Source: Stereocaulon alpinum
Taxonomy: Eukaryota > Ascomycota > Lecanoromycetes > Lecanorales > Stereocaulaceae
Reading direction: 5' to 3'
DNA length: 64,000 bases
Assembly (NCBI GenBank): GCA_018257865.1
Contig: JAEUBA010000077.1
Location: forward strand, 62,001-126,000
The notes beneath the pieces are model-generated. The model saw only the letters and a program-made list of their open reading frames with translations. It ran no database searches and was not told where the DNA came from. Below are positions 22,113 to 32,839 of the stretch, piece by piece (the first letter of the stretch is position 1; every line of letters begins with the position of its first letter). The translations under genes were made by a program, and so were the position numbers.

Positions 22113-22452
22113 TAGAGGAGGTTATTGGTCGAGACTGCGGAGTGGAAGGTCACCGGATCATGATGGGATATATGTCATCATTGAGGTACAGGATTCGAGC
22201 ATGACAATTATATTCTATAAGTATTCAGATCCCAAAAATGTTGCCTAATACCTCGTGCAAGCTCGATTGGATGGAGGGGAGATTCTTAAGATCAGATAAG
22301 ATCTCTTGGCGCTGCAGCCTTAAAGCTGTCAGAATTGTAGATCCCAATACGGTACATTCGGACATCAACAACACAATGGCTGTGATATGTAAATAATTCG
22401 CACAATTTCAAAAATCTTCAAGGTCACTGACACACTCGCAGCTCCCAACTCA
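22113..22452. promoter_or_regulatory. divergent promoter region NECAP/GCN3
   Basis: A 340-bp gap between two oppositely transcribed starts. AT-rich words (ATTATATTCTATAAG near 22207) are present, but no specific factor site can be assigned. Confidence 0.5.
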
Positions 22453-23555
22453 ATGCACACACCACCTCCCGAAGAACCCTCCACCACCTCCCACGGCAAC
22501 GATGCCTCCCTACCCTTCGAGTACCTTGCCCTCCCCAAGCCCCCAACCATCACATCCCCCACTAACACCACCCTAGCATCTTCTTCACCTACAACCACCT
22601 CCTAACCACCGACCCCCTCCTAACCCACCCAATAGCCGCGATCGAATCGCTAATATCCCTCCTCGCCGCCTCCCCCGCAGCCACAATATCCGAAACCCTC
22701 TCCCTCCTCTCAACCGCAACCACAACCCTCAAATCCTCCGTCTCAAACCCCATAGCCATCTCAGCAGGCACAGATCTCTTCCAGCGCTATATAATATCCA
22801 CGCTCCAACAGCGCTCAAGTCAGGATGCGAAAGGGAAGAGTAGGAGACATCCAGCAGGAGGAGCTGAGGATTTCAGAGCTATACGAGGGCATTTGTTAAC
22901 GAATAGTCGGTTGTTCGTGCAGAGGGCCAAGGAGGCGAGGGGGAAGATCGCGGCTGTTGCGAGGAAATTTGTTAGAGATGGGAGTACAGTGTTGACGTGT
23001 GGGCGGTCGAGAGTTGTGGCTGCTGTGCTTGGAGCAGCTGCTGACGAGAATGTTCGCTTTAATGTCATCTACGCCGAGGACTCGATACCCTTATCTGCGA
23101 ACTCTACGGATCTTGTTGGGGAGCTGCGAAGGAAAGATGTTCCTGTGGCTGTGATACCATTCGCAGCAATGGCGTCCGCGCTCGCAAAAGCCAGTTTCGC
23201 ACTCGTAGGCGCTGAGAGTGTGGTTGAAAATGGAGGTGTGATCAATAGTATGGGAACTTACCAGATGGGATTGTTGGCGAGAAGTAAGAGGAGGCCGTTT
23301 TATGTGGTTGCCGAGAGCCATAAGTTCGTTAGAGTCTTTCCGCTGGATGGGAATGATCTGCCGATTAAGCAGAGGGGGCTTGACTTCAGTACTGGGAGTG
23401 AAGATGGGGGAGAGCATGGGGAGGATAGGAGGAAAGATGCTGGAGAGGTGGATGTGGATTTCACGCCGCCGGAATTTATTACGGCAATTGTGACGGAGAA
23501 TGGAGTGCAGACGCCGAGTGCTGTTAGTGAGGAGTTGATTAAGATATGGTATTGA
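22453..23555 (+). CDS. GCN3: translation initiation factor eIF2B subunit alpha
   Basis: Exon 1 (22453-22520) and exon 2 (22577-23555) encode 348 residues; the 56-nt intron has a CACTAAC branch and joins LPFD to IFFTYNHLL. Conserved blocks are PIAAIESLISLLAAS, ISAGTDLFQRYIISTLQ, FVQRAKEARGKIA, VRDGSTVLT, GAESVVENGGVINSMGTYQM and PFYVVAESHKFVR, then a C-terminal FTPPEFITAIVTENG...PSAVSEELIKIWY. Gcn3 is a regulatory subunit of the eIF2B exchange factor that senses phosphorylated eIF2 in general amino acid control. An acidic insert (about SEDGGEHGEDRRKD) before the final block looks lineage-specific. Confidence 0.93.
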
Positions 23556-24068
23556 TGTTGCATGGATATCTTAGCGGTGGGCAACTTCGAAGCATTTGCA
23601 TGATATCCACGGTCAGCACAGTAGAGGAAAGAAGATGTTACGGATGTCGATAGCAAGATTCGATTCGGAGACCAGAGGAGTCGAGCAGCTACCGAATACC
23701 CCAGGTTCCGCCAACAGCATCTGACGTAGTCTATCTGTAGGGATATATAGGATGAATGACTGGGCGATCTTAATGGCAAGATCGGAGAAGAAGCGAAGCC
23801 AGAATTTGGAGTGTCAAGATCTTTCTACTAACAACTCGTTCCTACATGTATACAATCGAATTGAAGGAACACCCTAACAACGCCCAAAGCTCTATGCGAG
23901 ATCTTTGGAGCACGCTCACAGAAAACGCCAAAAATGCCTAGCTTCCAATGCTAAGGTAGGTGTTGTCACAATCGACCCGCTACTCGTGACATCTTTATGC
24001 GTGCATGTAAAGAAAAGCAATAAGGGGGCTTTTAGACCAATCTGGGTACTGGTACAGGAAAGCTCACT
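23556..24068. other. convergent 3' spacer
   Basis: About 500 bp between GCN3 and the mannosyltransferase 3' ends. No gene, tRNA or repeat is seen. Confidence 0.5.
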
Positions 24069-25514
24069 CTAATCTTTTTGGTCTTGATAACCGGCGGGCT
24101 TCTCCATGCCCATCAGGTCGAACCACCTTGTTGTACCTGGGAAAGCGGTTTTAGTACCAGCCGTGGTCAAGAAATCTAGTCATGGCCTGTCGGTGGATGA
24201 AAGACTTACATGAATATCCCTTCCAGTCAAAGTTATCCTTCGGATTACAAGCGCATTTATTTTCTAGTCGTTTTTTCTCTGATGTCGGACAGTGTGTGAA
24301 TGGCACGTGCCAGTATGCAATGTCATCAAAGAATTGGATCTCTTCCTTCTTGAGCAACAGACCAGCCGCAATTGAATGTACTGGAGCGTCGCCCCATCGT
24401 TCATAGAAGAAACCGCCGTCTCGGTCGAGAGTCTCAAAGAAATTGATATAAGCGTCGGACCGCAGCCAATTAAGATTGCCGACTTCGAAGTTAGACCACT
24501 TCTTCTGTGTTAGCTTGAGATTTTGTAGCACTGTTCAATTGGACTTACGAAATGGCAATGATTGTAACTCTCGCCATTATCATCACTTAACCACTTCATA
24601 GAATTACCTTCAGCAACATGCTCCGGATACTGCTTCATGAATTTCTTGGCGCTATCCCATATCGTGGGGATAGTTTCCGCATACTCGTAAAGACTGATAA
24701 CAAAGCTGTACTTCTTCTTGTTCTCTGCCATAACTCTGAAAGGATCGAATCCAATGTCGCAGTAAAGCTTGACGCTTGGCTCGACCCGCCAATACCACTC
24801 GTAATTCTGCATTAACGGCTGGCGGAAGAAGAAGCCCGATTCGAAACGGCACATATGCCTGTAGCTTATGGAATCTCCATAGATAATCTTCCGTTCCGCC
24901 ATGTCTTCTCTGACTGCCTTCGCTTTATCTTGGTCGATGAAGTCTGGGAACGACCAATGTTCCTTCGATATTGTTCCGTAGTGCGTCTTTCCAGATACTA
25001 AAGCCGTAGTAACCTTCTTGAAGTCATCATCAAACTCCCTGTCATTGAGGAAGACCCAGTCGTAGTGGTAATTCCTGTTGAATCGATCTTCGACTTGACG
25101 AATCGAATCCGCAATGTCCCATAGATCCGAGTTTCGTGCCAATGTAATGAATGTCGCATTGAGTCTACCAGTAGCCGGTACCGCGCCCATCGTTATATTC
25201 GAGGTAGGCCCTGCTGCTAATGTAGCTGAGCCAGGCGCAGGCCGTTCATCTACCAATATTTGTTCTCCTGATGAGGCGGAAGATGGAGAAGTGAGTCCAG
25301 ATGAGGGGTCCTTATCATGCTTGTTCCATTTTCCTCCTTTAAAAATGGGCGAATCTGGTATTGGCGGCTTTGGTATTGACGAGGACGAAGTTATGAAGAA
25401 GAGAATTGTGATGCCCTGTCGTGTGCTTAGTGACGAGTTTATATTCCATACAGTCAGGTCACCCACGAAAAACGCAAAGAGAACATAACGTATTATTCTG
25501 GTAGAGCCCGCCAT
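24069..25514 (-). CDS. GT15 alpha-1,2-mannosyltransferase (KRE2/KTR family)
   Basis: Golgi type II glycosyltransferase adding alpha-1,2-mannose to O- and N-glycans. Exon 1 (complement 25463-25514) plus a 47-nt intron (25416-25462) reconstruct one uninterrupted membrane anchor, [13 protein letters not shown] joined to [13 protein letters not shown] Ser/Pro/Gly stem follows, then the catalytic domain with [70 protein letters not shown] and [12 protein letters not shown] (Glu of the proposed nucleophile region). The C-terminus [11 protein letters not shown] is reached through a last intron. ATG at 25512-25514 places the anchor at the usual distance; an in-frame ATG at 25638-25640 would add 42 low-complexity residues. 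Which KTR paralogue it is cannot be said. Confidence 0.92.
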
Positions 25515-26208
25515 CTCCTCGGTACATCTGCCTTCCGGCGTAATAGAGCTCTCGTCAAGAGGTTCTGAAGGTGTCGGTGTCGTGCCCGCACTAGCTTGTG
25601 GCTGTTTGCCTTGCTTTCGGAGGTTCTCAGAACCTTGCACGTTGATGCGAATTGTAGACGTTCGTTAAAAAAAGTAGAACTTCTTTTAGAGACGAAGGGG
25701 CGGGATGTACCCTTTTTGACATCCGCCGAGGCACGCTAAGAGGAGTGGAGTTCTACAGCAGCCGAAGAAACGAAATGAATGATGGTGTGAAGGCGTACCA
25801 TTATATTCAATTCCATGAAACGTGAGAGAAGCAAAATACTTAACTTTAATAGGATTTGCTGGCGTGGCCTCCTTGCATGTTAAAGGTGCGGTTGAATCTC
25901 GGGAAGCAATTTGCTAAGCTTTTATGCTTAGAACTAGTTCTACGCTACTTCTAACACCGGCGGTACTTGCCGAGCTCGCGGAGTATCAAAGCTTCGTTTG
26001 ACTGACTGATTCCAGCTTCCACACATCATAACAACAACTCAGTCTTTCACATTTCCTTTTTCCAATTCATTTCTAAATTCATTGCCAATTCGTCTCAGTC
26101 GTTGTACCCCAACACATCGGGGTCATTGATGAAGAAAGTCTCTTGCAGCTATCATCTTTGCACCAAGTTCGTCTGCACATAACGTTGGGCAGGCAATCCG
26201 TAATTACC
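25515..26208. promoter_or_regulatory. divergent upstream region GT15/PAT1
   Basis: About 690 bp between two divergent starts. It holds pyrimidine-rich and AT-rich stretches (around 26030-26090) typical of fungal upstream regions. No specific site is assigned. Confidence 0.4.
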
Positions 26209-28972
26209 ATGTCGTTCTTTGGGTTTGATCCCACAGGGCCAAAAGATCATGGCCATCCTTCACAAGGCCCCGGCTTTGGTATTGCACCGGATCCGTTTGC
26301 TAGTATATCTCAGAATCGTGGGTTAGGTCAGGATGATGACGATGAAGGGTACGTGTGTTGTGCTGCCACGCCTAGGACAGCCAAGCTCACAAACACAGTA
26401 TTGATTTTGATGACACATATGATGGGCTTGGTGATCAATTAGAAGAGGCGGATGACGATTTCAATGATGATACGTTCGGTGGCGGAGAGAGCACGACCAA
26501 GCCTGTAGGCAAGGATTTTGATTTCTATGGGAGCACTTCCAAGGTTTCGAATGCCATCAACGAAGAAGCCATCCGCTACAACCGCCAACAACCAGCGTCC
26601 AAGATCACGGCCGCCCCGCGAAGCCCACGCATACAAACCTCCAAACCGTTCAAAACAGGATACGAGGCTTACAAGAATCCCTCATACATACCTGACCTAC
26701 AAGTCGATCCCAGCTTGTGGGGAACAGCCCCCCCGAAAGTCTTCAACGATTACGGAGCTCAACAGTCTCAGCAAGGCGGCTATGGCACTGCTGCTCCTCA
26801 GCAGCGAAGTTCTGTTGGAGCTCCAAGTAAGAAAATGATGAGTTTAGAGGAAGTAGAGGCTGCAATGAGAGCTCAACCAAAAAAGCCTAGTCCGAGCCCG
26901 GTGCCTCAGCAGCAATCTCAAGCGCCGTCCCCATATGGAATGTCGCAGACGCAGCAACAAGCACCCTTGACTACGCTTGCACCCCAGCAACAGGCCTCAT
27001 TTCCATATTCACACGCTATGCCGCAGCAAGGCATTCAAGCCCAGCAGTTCGCGCCGCCACCAGATCTTAGCTCGGGACAGATAAGGATTCAGCCGCGGCC
27101 AGCTCAACAGCCAAGCCACCATAAACATAAGTCTTCACAAATTCTGCATGCAGAATTGCCGACACAAGCTAGCCCCACCCCTCAAGCTGCAGCACCTCCA
27201 CAGACTTTTCAACGTGGACAAAACATGCCACTTCAAGGTTCCGATGCCAATGTATCGCCACAACCTCGTCAAATCCTACAAAACCCTAACCGTCACTCAG
27301 CTCAGCTTGCTACTAGACCCAACGAGCCGCTGGTTCCTGTTCAGATGCAACAGAGGCTCCCGATGCCAGGTCAGGGTGGCGCTCATGGACCAATGCCAAT
27401 CATTCACCATCCCAGTATGATAATGAACCTTCCAGAAGAAGAGCGTAATCTCTACTTGGAAGCAGAAGCCAAGAGAGCAAAACGGAATCACAAGATCTTG
27501 CTGCTGTCCAAAGGTAATGGACTTATGACACCCCAAGACAAGAACTTTATTACCCGAATCCAATTGCAACAGCTCATGACCGCTACTGGAAATGTCAATG
27601 AGCCGGACCCTGATGCTTCATTATCTGAGGACTTTTACTATCAGGTATACAATCAAATCGAGAATAGACCTAGACAGAATCCTCAACAGCCTCTGAGCAA
27701 TTTTGCTCAAACGTATCTATTCAGGACTGGTGGTCGACAAGGTGGGATGGGCAGGAGGTATCGGGGTGGAGACAGCCATATGCAAAGAATGGAGCAACAA
27801 GTCCAACGGGCTGTAGAGGCTGCGAAAGCCAAACCCAAGAACAAGCAACTCGTCATTGAAGGCAGCTTGGGCAAAATTTCTTTCAGCAACGCCAAGACTC
27901 CTAAGCCATTGCTCAACATCAAACGACCTAATAGCACTGATTTTAGCAACCGGCAGAGCAAGAAGCCTCACGCTGCTTTGAGCACCACAGACCGTAAGGC
28001 GATACTGAAGAATATTGAGGCTGTCTACTCGACCTTGATGAAGATGGAAGACCATGATCGACGCCAACCACCGCTACCTACGGAGAGCAGTGATCCTCTA
28101 GACATTCAATATGCCACCGACTGGGAGCAGGTTTTCCATGATCTGAACCAGAATCTTTGGATGGCTCTCAAAGTCACCGAGCCAATCATGGAGGAATCTG
28201 CAATCCTTCATCCATTCATTGCATTCCTGTCGTACCCCAAAGGCAAAAAGGCTATGCCCCGTATCTTCAACCACATCGACGAAAATCAGCGTCTCACGAT
28301 CTTGACAATGATTCTTGTAAATCTTGATGTTTTGGATGTTATACGCCTGGCCCAACCGCAACCGCAGAGCCCTCAACCATCGTCGATGGCGCGTGAACAG
28401 ATCGATCTCTTCCTCCAAGCTATGATGCCAAGTCTATTCTCATACGTCACTGAAGCACCTTTGAACCTTGTCATCGGCATGTTGGGATTGGTTACAGAGC
28501 GTGTGAATCTGAACGTCGTTGCTCGAACGAGAGTTGGCCTTGAAATATTGACCATGATCCTTAGCAGGGCAGCCATCATCAAGGCACTTGATGCGCCAGA
28601 GGATGACATCTGGGAACAATGGCTTGCGGTGTACGATCAGTTCTTCGATATGGTTGAACCAGTCCTTGGCGACATTTTCCCGACCTCGGTCAACGCTATT
28701 CAGGACCAATATGTTTGGCAGTTCCTTGCTGCGACTGGCAGCGGCGCAAACCCTGAGCAGCAACAGAGGCTTGTACTTGCTGTAAAGTAAGTCGTCTCAA
28801 GGTCACTTTCTCCTCTGGTGCATTATACTAATCTTGTGCTTGCAGGGACCGCGTTATGGAGACTTTGGCACAAAGCAAGACACTGCCGCCTGAGATGGCG
28901 TCTCAGAGACGTGGCAACGTCAACCTCTTTATGCAAGCTATCGGGCTCGATGTCGATCTGCTGGATGGCTGA
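26209..28972 (+). CDS. PAT1: mRNA decapping activator Pat1
   Basis: Exons 26209-26348, 26399-28786 and 28846-28972 encode 884 residues. The N-terminus MSFFGFDPTGPKDHGH and acidic FDDTYDGLGDQLEEADDDF match the Pat1 N-terminal segment that binds the DEAD-box helicase Dhh1. A long P/Q-rich disordered middle follows. The signature NLPEEERNLYLEAEAKRAKR leads into GLMTPQDKNFITRIQLQQL and the helical Pat1 C-terminal domain, ending QAIGLDVDLLDG. Pat1 bridges Lsm1-7, Dhh1 and Dcp1-Dcp2 in cytoplasmic mRNA decay and P bodies. Length fits the family. With the eIF4E-binding-like protein at 4-6 kb it is the second candidate mRNP regulator in the window. Confidence 0.93.
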
Positions 28973-29454
28973 ATGGTTTGACACGCGACTGCCGAATACA
29001 TCTGCTACAATCTACCCAACGAAAAACAATCATCAAGTGTGCCTCTTGCACCATCAACGATGCAGGGGCTACTGATCGAACGAAACAAGGAATGCGCCAA
29101 AGACAATGTATCATCTGGGAGGAAAGGACTTGTACTGAGGTGAAATGATTAGGAACGACAGTGATCGGCTCTACGCATTCCAGAAACGTCATGCTGCGTT
29201 TGATGCTCTGGTGACAGGAGCAAAGACGATGGAGAGATATGTGACAGAGCTGAGTAGAGGTCGTATTTGCCTTTGCTCGGGACTATGACAGAGGATAAGC
29301 AGAGGATATTGCCATAGCGTTATGATTAGCAACAGAAAATTCATGCAACCAGCATGCTTTGACTCTTCATACCTTCCAACTTTTCATATTGACTGACATA
29401 TGAACTGACTTGCAGATGACATAACAGCTACAAGATCCTCGACCTTTCCAAATC
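28973..29454. other. convergent 3' spacer
   Basis: 3' flank of PAT1 facing the small minus-strand gene. No additional gene is seen. Confidence 0.5.
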
Positions 29455-29934
29455 TCACATCATCCCATTGTTCAAACCGGCATAAGCAACCCCTCCCCAT
29501 CCATCCTCCACCAACGTCTCCTTATACCCACCAAATCCCATCTCCTCACACCTTGCCTTCTCACATTCCTTTCATCGCCCGCCAGAACGCGTGGACGATC
29601 CATGACGGATACAAACCGCCTTCCTGCCAGACGCTGTAGAAGAGAAATTCTAGTGTGTCCAGCAAGCATACATGTACCTTAGTAGACTACCAGATCTCAG
29701 ACGCACGCGCAAGGGAGTTGATGGGTGTGTGTATTTCAGTAGCTGTGCGTTTTTAGGTGTTGTAGGAAGTAGGAATTTCGTGGCAAAGAGGAGGGTATAC
29801 GAGCTATTGTCATAATTGGGGGTATCTAGTGGGTGTGCACTGTATTCTGATAGCTCGATAATGCCATTGGGATCCACAGGGGCTTCGGACCTATGAAAGA
29901 GGCCCTCCATGGCTTTACTTTGGTAGAAGCCCAT
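29455..29934 (-). pseudogene. small conserved-looking fungal protein, apparent frameshift
   Basis: Exon 1 on the complement starts MGFYQSKAMEGLFHRSEA and runs to LRVRLRS. A 41-nt intron (GTAGTC...CACTAG) joins it to EFLFYSVWQEGGLYPSWIVH, then AFWRAMK. The frame then hits TGA three codons later, but a shifted frame continues at once with ECEKARCEEMGFGGYKETLV and ends ...AGLNNGMM, stop at 29455-29457. One extra or two missing bases near 29564-29570 would explain this. The two halves look like one protein (aromatic-rich middle, Gly/acid-rich end). The family is unknown to me. It could be a true frameshift, an assembly error or a missed intron. Confidence 0.5.
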
Positions 29935-29992
29935 TCAGCACACCTTTCGCTTGTTTTCGATTGTCCGTCAAAACGACTCTTGAATGCAAATC

Positions 29993-31040
29993 CTATTCCT
30001 CCATCTCATCCCCCCCACCAGCCGGTATCCTCCCCTCATTTAACTCCTTCTCCAACCTCGAAATCTCCTGCAGGCTCTTCGCACTCCTAATCAGCGCTTC
30101 AACGCGCTTCTTCTCTTTATCTGTAAGTTTGACGCGGTAGGATTTGTCGGCGGGGCTGGCGGTGCCGTTGGCGAGGGAGGCGGAGGGGATGTCGAAGGTG
30201 CGGGATTTGATGCCCATTATCTGTAGGGGTGAGGGGGTTAATTTCATTTGGAGTATAGGAGGGAGAGGTTCGAAGATAGGAGAGGATATTGTGCAAACCT
30301 TTGAAGCAAGTGCCGAGGGTTCTGTAGCTGTGCCGAATAGCTCTTTCGCCTTTTCCCGCTCAACATCCTTGACTTTCTGATAATCGAGAAAGCGAACGGT
30401 AGGACAGCGCCATATTAACCAATACCTATAATTCTAAAACACCCACTATATCAGCACAACCTCCCCACACTACACAAAACATAGTTCATACCTCTCGTCT
30501 CGTAACCGGATTCTCCAGAAGCGACAAATGCGTAAGCTTCGGCAACTTCCCCAGCGCATCCAGATCCGCCAACTCAGCAAGATTATTCGACGTGAGTATT
30601 AGCGTTGTAAGGTTCGGCAGGTTGTTGGCAACCTGTGGGTGTATGCTGTTGACACGATTCCGTGCGAGTAGAAGTGTGTGTAATCGTGGGGAGAGAGGGA
30701 AGTTGGCTATGGCGGTTATGTCGTTGTCTGTAAAGTCGATTGCATCTTGATCCTATAGTGCTCCTACTCAGCCGATCGTATCTCAGTAAGAGGAAACCCA
30801 TGAGGGAGATGTACGTGGAAGCGGGGTGTGAAGGGGGGAAGCCTACTTTGGCAGCGCCTAGATTTTCGATAGCGGGTATCTTATGGCCTGCAGTCCTCGT
30901 TTATGATATCAATTTTGCTCGCCTCGAAGTGTAGTATCTGCTCTTCTCAGCTTGTACGCACCTCTGAGATCCAGTTCGCGCTCTTTGAGGGGGTTGAGGT
31001 AGGAAAGGGAGGTTTGGATGAGTTCCGCTGTTAGCCTCAT
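29993..31040 (-). CDS. LEA1: U2 snRNP A' protein (Lea1)
   Basis: Five exons on the complement encode about 240 residues. MRLTAELIQTSLSYLNPLKE, then ELDLRG joined to HKIPAIENLGAAK, begins a leucine-rich-repeat domain; repeats continue as AIDFTDNDITAIANFP, LHTLLLARNRV, LTTLILTSNNL and LTHLSLLENPVT, closed by the LRR cap YRYWLIWRCPTVRFLDYQKV. The tail is Lys/Arg-rich (KLTDKEKKRVEALIRSAKS). U2 A' binds U2 B'' and stem-loop IV of U2 snRNA in the spliceosome. Introns are 45-95 bp with normal signals. Divergent from the RNase III gene. Confidence 0.93.
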
Positions 31041-31392
31041 GGTTGCGGTGTGTTGTATTTGTGAAAGGCGTCTTGAGTAGAGACTTTGGTGAGAGTTTTG
31101 CTGGATGTGGGGCGAGAGTAGAGAAGTAATACAAGTAAGGATGCTCTGATAAGTCAATCGTCGACGAAGTGCATATGGGAATCGCGAGAGCGCGAGCTTC
31201 GAAAAGTAGCAAATAGATAGAACTAGGTAGGGCTGACAGAAGCTAGTTAAGATTTGGCCGAATATCAGAATCTAATCTCGTGCCTTGCCGAAACCACAAT
31301 CATTTGAGGATACATTGGAGCGTGTTATAGTAAATCAATTCGTCCTTGTCCTTCGAAATCCTGATCTCAATCTTTAAGCCATAAATTAAATC
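31041..31392. promoter_or_regulatory. divergent upstream region LEA1/RNase III-like
   Basis: A 352-bp gap between two divergent starts with AT-rich words near 31330-31390. No specific site is assigned. Confidence 0.45.
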
Positions 31393-32161
31393 ATGGCAAC
31401 ACTACGCAAAATTACAGGTACAGCCAGTAACATGACTCTTACAGTCCACAAACTCCAAAATATAATCGGCTACAGATTCACCAACGCCGAATTCGGCTGG
31501 GAAGCTGTCCAAGCTCCCGGTTCTCTCACTCGCTTAGGTGAGCTCAATGCTCGAGGACTAGTCAGGCATAGTCGAGGGTGGCAAAGGTTACCAGATGGAA
31601 ATAGGAGACTTGCGGTTTTGGGAGACACAGTATTGAAGCTGGCGCTTGTCGAGGATTGGTATCAGGGAGATGCGATTAGAGGTTAGCTGAACCGTCCCAC
31701 TACCTTATCGAAAAGATAAATTGCCTCGACGCGGAAAGGGTTTGATTTTTTTCGATGCAGAACGACTCTCCCGTCTTGTCAGCGACGTAGGCTCAAACGA
31801 CAATCTGGACAAACAGGGCCGCACGCGCGGCCTCGACCGATTAATCAACATCAATCCATCACAAGAACATCTCCGGATCGGAGGTTATACCCTGGCCACT
31901 ACCGTAGAGGCAATCATCGGCGCCGTCTATCTAGATAGCGGCATGAGATCTGTTCCTCTAGTGATGGAGAATCTCGGCTTGATGCCGAGGGTAATACGGA
32001 AGACGGCTTCTGGTAGTAGAAGGTTCGATAAGGCTACAGGGACTGCATCCCAGGAGGGTCTGACTATAGTAAATAGTACTGCCACTTCGGACGCGAAGAA
32101 GTCTGAGCTTCCCAAAAGTGCGTCGGCGCTAGATACCAAGGAGTCTGCTCAACAATCCTGA
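31393..32161 (+). CDS. RNase III-domain protein with degraded active site
   Basis: Exons 31393-31681 and 31761-32161 encode 229 residues. One RNase III fold is visible: LQNIIGYRFTNAEFGWEAVQ, RRLAVLGDTVLKLALVEDWY, then HLRIGGYTLATTVEAIIGAV ending YLDSG. Compared with the ERLEFLGD and DxxEAxxGA signatures, both Glu of the first motif are Arg and Ala and the Asp of the second is Thr; Asp of LGD and the second-motif Glu remain. No double-stranded-RNA-binding domain follows. A non-catalytic, structural role is inferred, as for the RNase III-like mitoribosomal proteins (Mrpl15/mL57 type). A clear mitochondrial presequence is not obvious (MATLRKITGTASNMTLTVHK). Confidence 0.8.
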
Positions 32162-32839
32162 CCGAGCTATGGTTGAGGATGAGGGGCCTCTTGCTTGTCA
32201 TTGTCGAATATTTGACTGGCGTTTGCCTTGTAGGACTTGGAGGGGTTTCAATTAGAATTTGTACCTCGAGCTGAACATGGGCTTGGGATGCATCTCACAA
32301 TGTAAGGTACTTGCATCGTCACCATTTTAGAGCTTACATTTACTTCCGCGAACAGAGATATTCGACATGGACTTCGAAGGCTCAAGAAAACTGACGACAT
32401 ACTCACATTGAGTGACAGAGAGTACAGGAGCACGCAGAATCTATGAAGTGAAGTCAGGATTGGAGCAAAGTAGCGGAATCGGGGTCACATTCTACATAAC
32501 CGAGCTGCAGCGAGTGGCTGGTCGGTGGTGGAAGTTTTAAAGTTGGACGTGCGATTGCCAGACTTTCAGCAGGAGAGACGCTAATTTTCTTGATGTTTAG
32601 CTCTCCAGGGGCTGTGAAGGTGGCAGGATTTCCATGACTGGAGCCGAATAAAGGGAGTTGTCGCTTTGCAAAAGCAGTACAGCAGCGGATATTCAGAGAC
32701 TTGGAAGAATTGCATTGGTAATGTTGGACATAAAGTAAGTTGCCAATAGCTAATGCTTCAAAATGCTCCGAGTCTGCTCGACGCCTGAACAATGCTCCTC
32801 ATGCTCCCACAACTCATCTTGTCTGTTCAATCCACCATC
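32162..32839. other. convergent 3' spacer
   Basis: About 680 bp between RNase III-like and VPS15 3' ends. The frame at complement 32454-32792 has no recognisable content. Confidence 0.45.
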
